Below, piece after piece: positions 34,115-45,065 of a stretch of 64,000 nt of DNA. Source of the stretch: Blastomyces gilchristii SLH14081 (Eukaryota > Ascomycota > Eurotiomycetes > Onygenales > Ajellomycetaceae). The position numbers and the translations under genes were made by a program. The notes beneath the pieces are model-generated. The model saw only the letters and a list, made by a program, of their open reading frames with translations, searched no databases and was not told the origin of the DNA. The stretch lies in assembly GCF_000003855.2 (NCBI RefSeq), contig NW_003101659.1:89475-153474 (forward strand). The letters are read 5' to 3'. Position 1 is the stretch's first letter. The number at the start of each line of letters is the position of its first letter.

Positions 34115-34162
34115 GCCGCTAAGAAAGCCGCTAAGAAAGCCGCTAAGAAAGCCGCTAAGAAA
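34115..34162. repeat. 12-bp minisatellite, four perfect units
   Basis: Four perfect copies of GCCGCTAAGAAA. In one + strand frame they translate to (AAKK)4 within a short open frame at 34019-34249. The unit is a multiple of three and encodes a helix-like basic repeat, but there is no other support for a gene. Confidence 0.9.
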
Positions 34163-35338
34163 GCTTTTCTTCGGCCATTTTTATTGTTCAAGCGCCATGG
34201 CCAGCAGCCCATGTCAAGGGAGCTAGAACTAGGCCTAAATCCGGAATAGAATAGCCTCAATGGATTAGTGGGCTACCTGAGTGATCAGGGGAGTTCCCAG
34301 CTCATTGAGTTGATCCATTTGTTATAGGAGGATACTATTATGACGTACATGGGAAAAACTCGCGCGTGTCCTACAGTCTTTCTACCCCTTGGCCCCTTGG
34401 GTTGTTCTCCCAAGTTCTAACTTCTTAAGACGACTCTGCACCAGGGGAAAGAGAGCAGACAAGCCAGAGCGGGACTCTAAACAGCGGGTACCCAAGCTTT
34501 GAAGCCCCGTTGCCTCGGTCCAGTGGATGCCAGGGTGGTGCTAATATTATTATATGGGTTATATGGGTGGAAAACAAGCTTACCAGGGGCAAAGTTGAAA
34601 ATTACAGCTAAAAAAAGTAATTTCAAGTCCAAAATGGCCAGTGAAGACAGCAGAAAATATGAAAAAAAAAAAATGAAATTTTTTTTTGAGAAAGTAGTAG
34701 ACATGGGGGGAAAAGGGGAAAAGGGGAAAAAGAGTCTCCATCCATCTAAAAAAACACACCAAACCTTCACTGATCCATATAGTCGACTCCGGCAGGGTTT
34801 TCCGCAGCCACCTTCCAAACCTTGCAAGCAGCAACGTGTCCAGGACTCCAGTGGCAGCTTTGCTTTTTCATATGGCAACCTCAACTCAAGTTCGGGATAG
34901 GATAGCCTCTAGGCTCGGGCCACCAAGCTAAGCGGTCCTTGCAAGCGCTGCAGAAAACTCAATTCATCAAATCATGATTGCTTGTGGTCAATTATATATG
35001 CAGGGAACAAACAACGTCAGAACAACATCCAACAACTACTCCGTACTTCGGATATAAAGTATTCAATCAGAATCAGTGATGGCTCGCCATCCAATAACGA
35101 CTATTAATTCCAGAAACAGAGGTTCCCGCCTGGATGGGTCCGACACTACACTGGGGTACCTACCCAGCTCAGATGCCGGCTTTTCGTGAGCACCCTTGGA
35201 GATAAACCTAACAAACATACCTAGGTAAAATAGCTGAGACTAGAAAAGGCAACAGAATCATCTCCAACAGGGTGCTGGGATTACTCAGTAACTTTTTTGT
35301 GCCACCGCCCTTCGGACTTTGGTAGATTTTCGGTGTTT

Positions 35339-35420
35339 AAAAAAAAAAAAAAAAAAAAAAGAAAAAGAAAAAAAAGAAAGAAAGAAAAAAAAGAAAAAGA
35401 AAAAAAAGGGAAAAAAAAAT
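35339..35420. repeat. A/G homopurine tract
   Basis: About 80 bases of A with scattered G and no pyrimidine on the + strand. Low-complexity DNA in an intergenic setting. Confidence 0.9.
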
Positions 35421-37484
35421 CTCACCCCGTGCTAAGCTAAGCAGTCGATCATGCAAGTGCCTTCCTTGGCGCCTTCTGGGCGTGAAGAGTCGCTTGCTAC
35501 GTCAGCGTCCGGAGTACTGTACATATCTGTATGGCAATATCTGAATATTAATAATTATGATCATGAAGATTTAGGAAGTTTTGCGATGTTCGAAGTGTAC
35601 GCTAGAGACTGAGATTATTTCAAATAATCATTCATGAAACTATGTCAGGGTCGTAAAATATTATTTCTTGATTGCGTTACACTCGGCTTGCTGATTTGCT
35701 GATTTTGTAGTTGATCTCCGGAGTTTGGGGTTCTGAATATGAACCCCCCCGCCGGCAAGAAGGAAGGATTGATAAATCCGCCCAAGTTCAGAGTCTCTTA
35801 AGTTCTAAAATGAAATGGTGAGATTGATTCTCTCCATGCTCCCATGGTATTTATTTGGTTTCACCAATGTTAGTTAGCTTACAAACAAAAAGTCTACATC
35901 TCATATTTTCAGTAAATACTCTCAAGACACTCGGGAGATTATATCTAGCCGGGCCCTGCGCTGTAGACATACACGGTTTTAAGATCTACGCTGTCACCTG
36001 TGTATTACTATTAATATAAATTCATAGTGTCAAATTCGACTTCTGACGATTCTTCTTGTAGAGATAATAGAAAAGTAGATTGACAGTAATGAGTGTGTCG
36101 CAGTAATGTACATGGACATGTGCATACTTCCATACAATCATCTTCAGCTGATGCCTCTCTTTGAGATTAAAATTTAATACATGACTGGAGTGATTAAGGC
36201 TTGCTGATGTCATGCTCAGCACTGTGTTGTATCGAATTTGTCTCTGTGTAACTGGTTCACTCAATTTTCATAAAGTTAAGTTTGGTTGAACTCTTTGGTG
36301 AAATACATTTCAGAGTACATGCAATGCAAATCGACCACAGAAAGACACCAGATATCAAATCTATGTGTGCAATATGGTCTAAAATTATACTAACTATTCC
36401 GTGTTCAATTCTTTGAACACCACCCACACCCATTGAGGAATGTTGCGTTGCATGCATGGTTAAAAACGTAATTCCCGCATTAATATTAATCTTCTATGCA
36501 AGAATGAGCCAAGTACTATTCATAAAACAAATAACCATATACAAATTGCAGCTGGGTGAGGTTACCAGATCTGGAAAAGTTCTCCCAAGCCCTAGGTATT
36601 AATTTCACCACAACCACACCGGCGTCGTATCCAACGAGGATCCGGGCCTCTCACCGATAGATCTAGCTGACCGTAAGTATATGGAATAAGAAGAAGTGCT
36701 CAGATCCCGACTTGGAGGGGGGAATCCCTTGCGGCTATCCATGCGGTTCTTGAGCCAAGTAAGATTTTTTTTCGGGGTCCCCATACCAAAACAGCCCCCC
36801 GTTCCGTTGCTGTCAGAGGATGGAGATTGTATATGTATGAATGAAAGGTGTCCCAGAGTTAGCAATAAGTCCGTTTAATTGTTGTATGGAAACACTACAC
36901 TACTTTATAGAAATGGTTGTACTGTACAATGTACAATGCAGTACTCCTTGCGGATATCACGAGGAATTACTACTGTTCTCACCCCTGGCGCTGGCTCCCA
37001 GAAACCATGAACGGCAGAGTTGGCCCATGACCTCTCTTCTCCGAAGCTTCTGGGCTGTCTGATGCCTGGCGAATGGCGGGGAGATCGGGGGCCGAGCAAA
37101 AGTACGACAGCACACAGGCCCAATTGGGTTAAGAATCTTCATCGTTGACATGAAAACGGCAGGGAGTCGTAAGTTTGACAGCCATCCATTGCGACTTAGC
37201 TACCAACAGATGAAACAGATGAATTTTCTCTATCAATGTTCGACAGACAGCGGAAATTAGAAGGGAAGGGGGAACTAACCAGCTCAATTTCATTGTTAAA
37301 AGGTTCGAAAACATACAAAATTGCAAACCACCCCTCCGATATTTATATTTGCACTCTTCAGCCATCTTATCAAAGTCAGTCTGGTTGCTTTCACATATAT
37401 GTTGAAGAACAACCCCCGCCAACCAACACATATGAGGTCCGCGCGAGGCCGTTTCATGAAATCTGATCCGCCGCATCATTGATC

Positions 37485-37487
37485 GAT

Positions 37488-37519
<32 letters not shown>

Positions 37520-37520
37520 G
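37485..37520. repeat. (GATT)n tetranucleotide repeat
   Basis: About eight ATTG/GATT units following GATCGATCGATT. Intergenic microsatellite. Confidence 0.85.
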
Positions 37521-39223
37521 ATGAACAAAACTTCATCCTAGCATGGGGATGTTAGGAGATGGACAGGCCCCCTTGCAAAGATATGCCGAAACACAACGGG
37601 TCTACAGATCCCCGGGGGGGCGGAAGGTGCTTGTAGGAGCAAAATCGGGATATCTCTCTGGGAAATGGTAACACCCACACTCTTCGGCTTTAGGGAAGCA
37701 TATCTGGTGTGTTGTGCGTTGTGTTGAGTCGTGTCATTTTCCACAAAAGAGCTTGCTAGAGAATTTCTCAGCCCTCTTCTGGATTTCAATGAGTCTCATG
37801 ATGATGAAAGCTTACCTAGGTAGGATGCCCAATGAAAGAATCTGATCTTGTCATATTGGAATTTTTATATTCAGAGAGCAAAGACACGTACCTAAAGCAG
37901 GGAGGGGAGGCAGGTCTATTATGATTGTCGCCAGTGCCAGTGCACACCTTGAATGAATTTGTCCAGGGGGATTGTTTACCCTGAAAGAATCCGTCGAAGA
38001 GCGTTTATAGGCCGAATATTTATCATCACTTGCTCAGCACTCTGCAACATGTATATTATATGAACATCAAAGTAAACCTGTAGGTGGTCTTGTTGATAGA
38101 ATACCGATTGCTGGTACCTAGCCTAATGTAGTTAGTGATACATTTAGTTATTTAGACCAAATTTAGCATGGAAAGGTTTTGTACTTTTTTCCTAGATACA
38201 CAACCTATTTGACCTCTCGAGTCTCAAGGACAGGGGGAGGAGTAGTAGTATTTATTTAGTAGCAAAAGGCTTTTTTGCCTTATCAAGTGAGAGAAGGAGA
38301 CATGAGAATGCCAACTAAATAGGTGCGGGAATTCAGGCTTGCAGTATTTAACTAGTTATATCCTCCGAATCTATTCTTCATAAATGGAGAAATTATCGAT
38401 TTGCAGGCATCTTTCATCATCTTCATTTAGAACCTGCAACTTCTTATAAGTAAATAGTATAAGTAGTCAATCTCATCCTCTCTATATATACAGACAAGGC
38501 AGTCAATGTCAATAATGAAACCATACCGTCATTCCAGCATGAGCGAACTTAAAAACTAAACCATCCATTTAACTAGTGTCTAGCTAAAATCCCGACAAGT
38601 AACTAACTAACTATTTATTTAACTAGAAGCCATCGTATCGTATCGGCATTCGTGACTAGCGAGCTCTTCGCTCTTCTCCCCCCCTTTCTGCCTTGATAGA
38701 TTGAAACCTTGAAGCCGATCATGCCACGTTACCCGTTCGCGCCATCCACTGGCTCTCCCCAATGGATGCTGAGATAAAGTACTGATTGATATCTTTCAAT
38801 TGATTGATCCACGGCAGCTCCCTCCTCTAACTGTTTCTCCCGCGAATTGAGGCGAGGGGAGAGTGCGCGTTCCTTGAGTGGATGATTCGCGTGTCTGTCT
38901 GTTGATTGAGGAGCGCGCAGTATCGGGATCGATTCGTGCTTCCAATCCATTTAATTTTTTATTTTATTTTTGAAGACTAGATATCGAATTGGATCTCCAA
39001 CTATCCTACTTCGCTGCCTCTTATACGATATAATTGGGTTTGTGACATCTTTCCGCGCAGGTGTGTACATCCATCCATATAGAACAGCGCCTTATTTATC
39101 GCTATCGCAGAACACCGACAGACAAACACCCTTCTCATCCAGCCAACTATTTAATTTAAATACAACGCGAAACTCCAGCGTCCTCAGGTTCCCGCCCGTC
39201 AGGACCGCGCAAATATCGCAGCC

Positions 39224-40319
39224 ATGGATGATGTCGACATGAATCCGACTTTCCTCACCTTCGCCCTTATCCCTGCTTTCCTCCTTTTCTTCTGGACTAT
39301 CTCCTCGACAACCGCCTCGTCGTCCTTTGGCCTTTCATTCCCTAGCGTGCGCAATAAGAGGATATGTCTCTTGATCGCCCATCCAGACGACGAGGCAATG
39401 TTCTTTGCGCCAACACTGATAGCAATGACACGGCCGGAGTTGGGAAATCATCTGAAGATCCTCTGCTTGAGCTCTGGTATGCGCTTCCTGCTTGGGGGGA
39501 GAGTTCTATTTTGGGCTGCCATGTTTTATATAGGATATTTCTCCCCCTTGGCCATGAACATATATATAAAAAGAAACCACTAACTAGAGCAAATTACTTT
39601 TTTTTTTTTTAACAAAAAATACAGGTGACGCAGCCGGCCTCGGCCCCATCCGTAAAAAGGAACTAAAAGCCAGCGCCCTCCGCCTCGGCCTCCGCAGCGA
39701 AGCCGACGTCTTCGTCGTCGACGACCCCTCCCGCTTCCCAGATAGCATGACCGCAACCTGGTCCGCCGCCGACATTTCCACCCTCCTCGCCTCCGCCTTC
39801 GCGCCCGACCTCCCCTCCACATCCTCATCGTCAACTAACGGCTCCTCTTCCAAACCATCACCCAGCAATAGCAACAAACCACCCACAGCCACAATCGACA
39901 TCCTCGTCACCTTCGACCAGTCAGGCGTCAGTAACCACCCAAACCACCGCTCCCTCTACCACGGCGCGCGCGCCTTCCTCCAAAACCTCATGAACGGCAA
40001 AAGCAGCTACGCCTGCCCCGTCACCCTCTACACGCTGACGTCCACAAGTATCCTGCGCAAATACATCGGCGTGCTGGATGCACCGCTGAGTATGGTGCAC
40101 GGGCTAGTGGGCGCGGTATTTGACCGGAAACGGTCGGCGAGCACGGCCAGGGAGAGGCAGCCGAAACGGTTGCTGTTTGTCAGTGGGGTTACGGATTGGG
40201 TGGCTGGGGTGAAAGCTATGGTGTGCGCGCATAAGAGTCAGATGGTCTGGTTTCGATGGGGGTGGGTGTCCATTGGGAGGTACATGGTTGTCAATGATTT
40301 GAAGCGGGAGACGGTATGA
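39224..40319 (+). CDS. GPI12: N-acetylglucosaminyl-PI de-N-acetylase (PIG-L/GPI12)
   Basis: Removes the acetyl group from GlcNAc-PI on the cytosolic face of the ER, the second step of GPI-anchor synthesis. Two exons: 39224-39476 and 39625-40319, giving 315 aa. A membrane anchor spans about residues 9-27. The zinc-binding AHPDDEAMFF has HPDDE at 53-57, and the second metal motif SNHPNHRSLYHG follows later. LCLSSGDAAGLG spans the splice junction and is the conserved family segment. The intron has a T11 run before the AG. An Ser/Asn-rich insert between the two metal motifs makes the protein slightly longer than the yeast enzyme. Confidence 0.92.
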
Positions 40320-41039
40320 GTTTCTATATCTTGGAAAGGGGTTTTGAGAGCTATAGGGAGTCTGGAAGGAGGCGGGGGGAAGGGTGGATGGATTTGAAGC
40401 ACAAACATATGCTGTTGTAATATTCCCCTTGTACCATAGTAGATGCTGTAAGTTTTCATATATTATACATACTATATACGGCATTTTATATATAATATAA
40501 CATTGGTTATCCTCTTTTTTATTATTATTATTGTTCTATAGCTCAAGGTGGCGGCTAGTTCGGCGGAATGTATGCCAAATGAACGGAGGTAAGAAAATCA
40601 AGCGCAGTTTTAAACGCGCCTGAAAAACAAAAATTAGAACGCTTCTAACACAGATATATCCGGTTATAATAGTACATTATCCTATTGCAAGCCCTGGAAT
40701 GCACAAGAGGAAGCAAAACTGCTGGGAGTAGGAGACCAAAAGGGGGCAGGGCACGTTAGGGTAACCTAGCGATGGGATGGGTTTTTTTTGGGAAAATCCG
40801 AATCCTCTTGGCATAAGGAGAAGGCTAGAGAAAATGGGTAGAGGCGTGAGATATATAGAAGACAGTATGGGGAGGGTTATGGTACATCTGGTAAATGGTA
40901 GATGCCATGAAGTCTGGTGCGGTGAGGGAATTATATATCGAATATATTCAAGACATGTGTTATGTGTCATTCTAAAATTGACCAAGAAAAAGAAAACGAA
41001 GAAACACCAAACTAGGAGGAGGCCTGGGCTTCATCTGCC
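40320..41039. other. Convergent 3' spacer between GPI12 and PPR gene
   Basis: About 720 bp holding two facing 3' UTRs. It is AT-rich with TATATA runs near 40455-40500. No gene is seen. Confidence 0.5.
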
Positions 41040-43646
41040 TCATAAACCTCCTTCCTCATCATGAGAATCCGCCAGGCGCGCATCGGGATGTTCACCAATG
41101 ACTTCAAATACATCTGTTAGCAATACGCTCTTTTCCGAGTCGTAAAGGCCTATTTCCAAATCAGTGACCCCTTTCTCCGGTCGCTCGCGTTTGCCGTGGG
41201 GCCAGAAGCTGATAGGCAGGAACTCTACAACACCATTTCTAATCTTATAGTATACATTCTCCGGCAGAAATGGCTCCCACTCTTGTAGAAGGCTTGGTAG
41301 GCGTTGACGTTCCCAGTAGTCGGCGTCCGGAACCCATCGTCGGGATATCAGCAGTCGGACCCATCGTTCGATCATTGTCGCGTCGCGACTAGCGTTCAAT
41401 TGCTCCAAGTTGAAGGCTGCCTTCATGGCTCTATATTTCTTTATCATGGACAGATTGAGGGCCGAAGGGCCGAATTGGCCGTGTTTGTTGAATTGGTCCC
41501 GTTCTACTTCTTCGTCCCGTTCCGCTTCTTCGTCCCGTTCCACTTCCTCTTCTGCTTCAAGTTGGGCGATCCGTTTCATATGCTTCCGTGCCCAACCCCG
41601 GTTAAGATATGGAGGAGGGATCCCCGTCTCTTGGGCCTTCTTGTCTGCACGCAAGAGTGCAATGCGCCGTCTAGCCATGTCCGCTTCGCTTTGGGCTCTT
41701 TTGGCCTTTAGTGTAGCTAGAGCTCTAGCGGCTGGGTCAAGGGGTGGTCCTGTTGGCATACCTACGCGGGATTTCTGGAGGCTGGTTAGTAGCCGCTGGT
41801 AGCTATCCTTCAGCATGACCTCCGTTCGAATATTTGCCGGTAGAAGGCTCAAAATATGGCCAACAAACTTGCGCTTCGTCGTATTTCGCCTCCTTAAAGT
41901 TTCCTGAAACAATTTGTATCCTTCACGCATATATTTTAAAGTATCGTCAAGATCATATCGCGACCAGGATGTAGAAATGAGCATATCGTAGACTGGTAGC
42001 GTCGGCTTCACGTTATATGGACTCGAGATCATGGTATCGAACAGTCTTTTCACAGTTTGCGGGGGAACTTTTCCCACACTGTTTTCTACAGCTCTGGGGC
42101 CCCATCTTCTGACGGAGAGGACATAGGACCATTCCATTAGTTCCAGCCAGACAAAGTCTGGAATCGGAACTTGGTATTGGGTAGAAATAAAATCGACAAG
42201 CTGTAGTGCTGCGGAGAGGTTGTTGTTCGAACCAAATATATGTGCAACAGCATACAAGAGTCGAGTTGTTGGATGTAGCGGGTTTGTGCGCCTGAATTCG
42301 GTAACAGGAGGTATGTTGGCTGGATCCTCACGAGTCATTATCAACTCGACGTCGATATTCCACACGGTTTTCAGAACATTTTCCACGGCGACCATGTGAC
42401 CCTCTCTGCTAGAAGCAACCATAACATTGACATAAGTGGCTTCATCGGGTTCTTGGCCTCTTGCAAGCATCTCGTCAAACAGCCGAAGTACTTGCTGCCG
42501 AACACTGTTCTCGCTGCCAGTACCGTATCCTTGATAACCCAGATTCCTGTGGTCATAACTCCGCTTCCTATAAACCCAAGGCGTGAATCGTAGGTTAAGT
42601 TTCTCCTTCGGTATGTACGCCTGGTGCCATCCTTTTGCCTCCATGTAGTGGTTATAGCAGGCGGTAGTTGGCTCGATCCCGTCCACGGTCATATCATACC
42701 ACAGCCAATCCGCCATATCCGCATCTCCCATTGACCGGGCACAATCTAAAAGATGAGTATATTCGACAATTCCCAATTTAAATCCAGCCGCACGACGCTT
42801 CTCTATAGCGAAATGAAGCACCCGTTTGAATTCGTCAAAGATTACCTCGAGGGTTTTATAACCCTTGGCATGCGCCACGGCAGGGTGAAATCTCCTGTGT
42901 AATTTTTTATGGGGCTCGACAAAATGTGACGGAGCAAGGAGGGAGAGAGCTGCAGCAAAGGACGAATCGGGTAAATTATACGTGATGGATTGGATTTGCT
43001 CGGGGCCCAAAAAAGCATACACAACCATATCTGGCTTCTCCTTGTCAAAATAATCAATGATTTTATCATCCGTTGAATAGTATGTATCCATTAATTCTGA
43101 AGTGAAAGTTCTGTACGGGATGCCGTGCTGATTCTTGAAATCAGCTTCGGTCGGTCTGTGAGTGTTGAGATTGAACGACAAAGCCTGCATGAGGAAAGGA
43201 GACTCTGGCATTTCCGGATCTTTTGGTTTTGACGAATTCCATGCTGTCTTCATCTGCTTGAATGACCACGGAGTGTACGCTTCTGTCGAGAGTTTCTTTG
43301 ATTGTTGGCCGATATTGCGGGTGCGGTTTCCGGGGCGCATGGAAGACCGGCGGAGGTAGCCATCACCGATAAGCCGCGTGCAGCATGACGGGCAGACAAA
43401 GCGAGAGCTCACTGCCTCGCTTCGAAAACCAATTCCTCGCATCAATGCTCCACGGTATCCTAGTATGGGCCGAATCGGGCGGGTCAATCGCGGCTGGCAA
43501 TGTGATGCGTGCAAGCTATTCGTGAATCGTGATGTTTCCTGGAGCTTTTTTTTCTTCGGTTTGGAACTTCGCCAAGCTGCTGGTCGCGCTAAACCGCTTT
43601 GGGCCGCAGCTGGCTTTCCACCGTAACCCAATATACGCGAAAACAT
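41040..43646 (-). CDS. Mitochondrial PPR-like protein (ATPase-expression type)
   Basis: An 868-aa intronless protein. The N-terminus is rich in Arg/Ser/Lys with few acidic residues, suggesting mitochondrial import. Helical-pair stretches such as YTHLLDCARSMGDADMADWLWYDMTVDGI and LFDEMLARGQEPDEATYVNVMVASSREGH (both cited only in pattern) read as pentatricopeptide repeats. A charged, Glu/Arg-rich coiled-coil-like segment follows at about residues 685-720 (EVERDEEAERDEEVERD). Related fungal proteins are assigned to the ATPase-expression (Aep2/ATP13) group, which acts in maturation or translation of mitochondrial mRNAs. The exact RNA target is unknown. Its start codon is only 76 bp from that of LSM3, transcribed the other way. 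Confidence 0.78.
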   Translation of the reverse strand: MFSRILGYGGKPAAAQSGLARPAAWRSSKPKKKKLQETSRFTNSLHASHCQPRLTRPIRPILGYRGALMRGIGFRSEAVSSRFVCPSCCTRLIGDGYLRRSSMRPGNRTRNIGQQSKKLSTEAYTPWSFKQMKTAWNSSKPKDPEMPESPFLMQALSFNLNTHRPTEADFKNQHGIPYRTFTSELMDTYYSTDDKIIDYFDKEKPDMVVYAFLGPEQIQSITYNLPDSSFAAALSLLAPSHFVEPHKKLHRRFHPAVAHAKGYKTLEVIFDEFKRVLHFAIEKRRAAGFKLGIVEYTHLLDCARSMGDADMADWLWYDMTVDGIEPTTACYNHYMEAKGWHQAYIPKEKLNLRFTPWVYRKRSYDHRNLGYQGYGTGSENSVRQQVLRLFDEMLARGQEPDEATYVNVMVASSREGHMVAVENVLKTVWNIDVELIMTREDPANIPPVTEFRRTNPLHPTTRLLYAVAHIFGSNNNLSAALQLVDFISTQYQVPIPDFVWLELMEWSYVLSVRRWGPRAVENSVGKVPPQTVKRLFDTMISSPYNVKPTLPVYDMLISTSWSRYDLDDTLKYMREGYKLFQETLRRRNTTKRKFVGHILSLLPANIRTEVMLKDSYQRLLTSLQKSRVGMPTGPPLDPAARALATLKAKRAQSEADMARRRIALLRADKKAQETGIPPPYLNRGWARKHMKRIAQLEAEEEVERDEEAERDEEVERDQFNKHGQFGPSALNLSMIKKYRAMKAAFNLEQLNASRDATMIERWVRLLISRRWVPDADYWERQRLPSLLQEWEPFLPENVYYKIRNGVVEFLPISFWPHGKRERPEKGVTDLEIGLYDSEKSVLLTDVFEVIGEHPDARLADSHDEEGGL

Positions 43647-43722
43647 TTGCTTGCTCTGTTGAAGCTGACTGTCTGCGCGCCTTTATCGATTCCCCCCCAT
43701 CTCGAGTTTACCTGCTGTCACC
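43647..43722. promoter_or_regulatory. 76-bp bidirectional promoter (PPR gene / LSM3)
   Basis: Only 76 bases separate the divergent ATG codons at 43646 (-) and 43723 (+). The stretch includes a CCCCCCC run and no TATA box. Either transcription starts within these bases for both genes or a leader overlaps the opposite coding region. Confidence 0.6.
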
Positions 43723-44240
43723 ATGGCTGACGCAGATGTCGGGGGCGCAGCTCCTTTTTCGGAGCCCTTGGACCTTGTCCGTCTCTCGCTCGACGAGGTC
43801 GTCTTTGTGAAGCTTCGTGGAGATCGAGAGCTTAAGGGCCGCTTACATGTCAGTGGAAGTGGAATTCCCGCAATTGTGGTTGATTTACGAATGGTTTGAA
43901 TTATGATATTAACCCGTTTATCTCCTCCAGGCCTACGACAGCCACTGCAATTTAGTCCTAGGCGACGTGGAAGAGACAATTTACATCGTTGAAGAGGATG
44001 AATCCGAACAGGAAATTATCAAGGTAAGCTTCTGACCAGGCAATCATTGCCAGAGCCTGTCGGGGTTCCCTCAGTCGCTAACACTCGCACCTTTTCGCAG
44101 ACAATCAAGAAGCAAGAAGAAATGCTTTTTGTAAGAGGTATGGAGCTTATATCTTCGCTGCTAGGAAATCCAGTCCTTCCGGCTAACCGATGACTACAGG
44201 GGATTCCGTTGTCCTGATTTCGCCTCAATCTCCATCATAG
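43723..44240 (+). CDS. LSM3: U6 snRNA-associated Sm-like protein LSm3
   Basis: A subunit of the Lsm2-8 (U6 snRNP, nucleus) and Lsm1-7 (mRNA decapping, cytoplasm) rings. Four exons: 43723-43848, 43931-44023, 44101-44137, 44200-44240, giving 98 aa, the usual size. The Sm1 motif covers [27 protein letters not shown] in pattern, with HCNLVLGD at its end. The Sm2 motif [12 protein letters not shown] spans the last junction. The third exon is just 37 bp. All junctions keep frame and are GT-AG. A very secure call. Confidence 0.95.
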
Positions 44241-45065
44241 GCGCATCTAGCTATGAAATTTCAATGAATTCTGGGAATTTATGATTAACGACATCCTATT
44301 ATGTGCTACGCCGGGAACAACACGCTGAGGCTGGAAATGCGAAGGCTTTTGCCCCAAGCTACGGTTTTTCGGTTCAATGACTCCGGGGCACAGGCGAGGT
44401 GGAATACGGATAAACAGTAACACATCTCTAGTGTTGTCAAGCCTTGCATAAGTATGGGGCTCTTAGATAGATCAAAATGGATGACTCAGTTGCCGCATGT
44501 CCAACATCGCTTCGGGACGACCATCGGCGTTCCGAAATATTTAGGCAAAACAAGACGTCCTGTTTTAACGCTGTATTTATATATTTTACTAGTCGTTAGC
44601 AGAAGCGAATCTGCAAGTAATAATATCTCAAACTGCAGTACCTTTTTTTTTTCTCCCTGGGTAGATCCGTGTAGTTTGTACGGTGGGTGGTTCTGTGTGA
44701 GTCAAGTTCGCTGGTCGCGATGACTCGTCGCCAGCAGATGTCATCTTGCCTCCGAATATTTTAACTATTTAACTACTTAAATGTACGCACTTCCCTTCTT
44801 CTCTATCACCCTCACCATCATAGTATCTTCCAGCATCTTGTATTTTAACACTTAATCCAGCTATTATTCTTATCATCACTTATCATCCATTTATGTACAA
44901 AGCAATGATACTCCGAATACACCTCTGAGCCGAGAGTTACCCCCATCGCTAGTGACCAACCTCGGACCGACCCGTCTACAAGCCTCCGCCACGACACAAG
45001 TGACATGATACCCGGAACCCACAAGCAGACACTGGAGGAGAGACGGAGAGGTGAACTGGTATGCC
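44241..45065. other. Intergenic region, LSM3 to GTPBP1-like gene
   Basis: Just over 800 bp with no recognisable gene. From about 44790 it becomes CT-rich (CACTTCCCTTCTTCTCTATC), as expected for a fungal promoter and leader. Confidence 0.5.

Larger units (their letters stand above)
32995..39223. other. 6.2-kb gene-poor, low-complexity stretch
   Basis: The largest gene-free stretch outside the transposon island. It holds (AAAGC)n at about 33129-33150, a 12-bp tandem repeat at 34115-34162, an 80-bp A/G tract at 35339-35420 and (GATT)n at about 37485-37520. Open frames such as 34499-34900, 36605-36865 (-) and 37129-37536 (-) are short, low in complexity and lack known motifs. Composition is AT-leaning but GG and CC are frequent, so it does not look mutated like the island. 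The final part is the leader and promoter of the PIG-L gene. A multi-intron gene could have been missed. Confidence 0.4.

Noticed and set aside
34477..34900. Overlapping 133-135-codon frames on both strands
   Set aside because: Composition follows A- and T-runs; mutual shadows without motifs.
36022..36457. Minus-strand frames near an AT-rich patch that looked like a transposon relic
   Set aside because: No terminal repeats, duplications or transposase motifs could be found.
41304..41802. Plus-strand frames inside the PPR-like gene
   Set aside because: They are antisense shadows of the Glu/Arg-rich coiled-coil region of the 868-codon gene.
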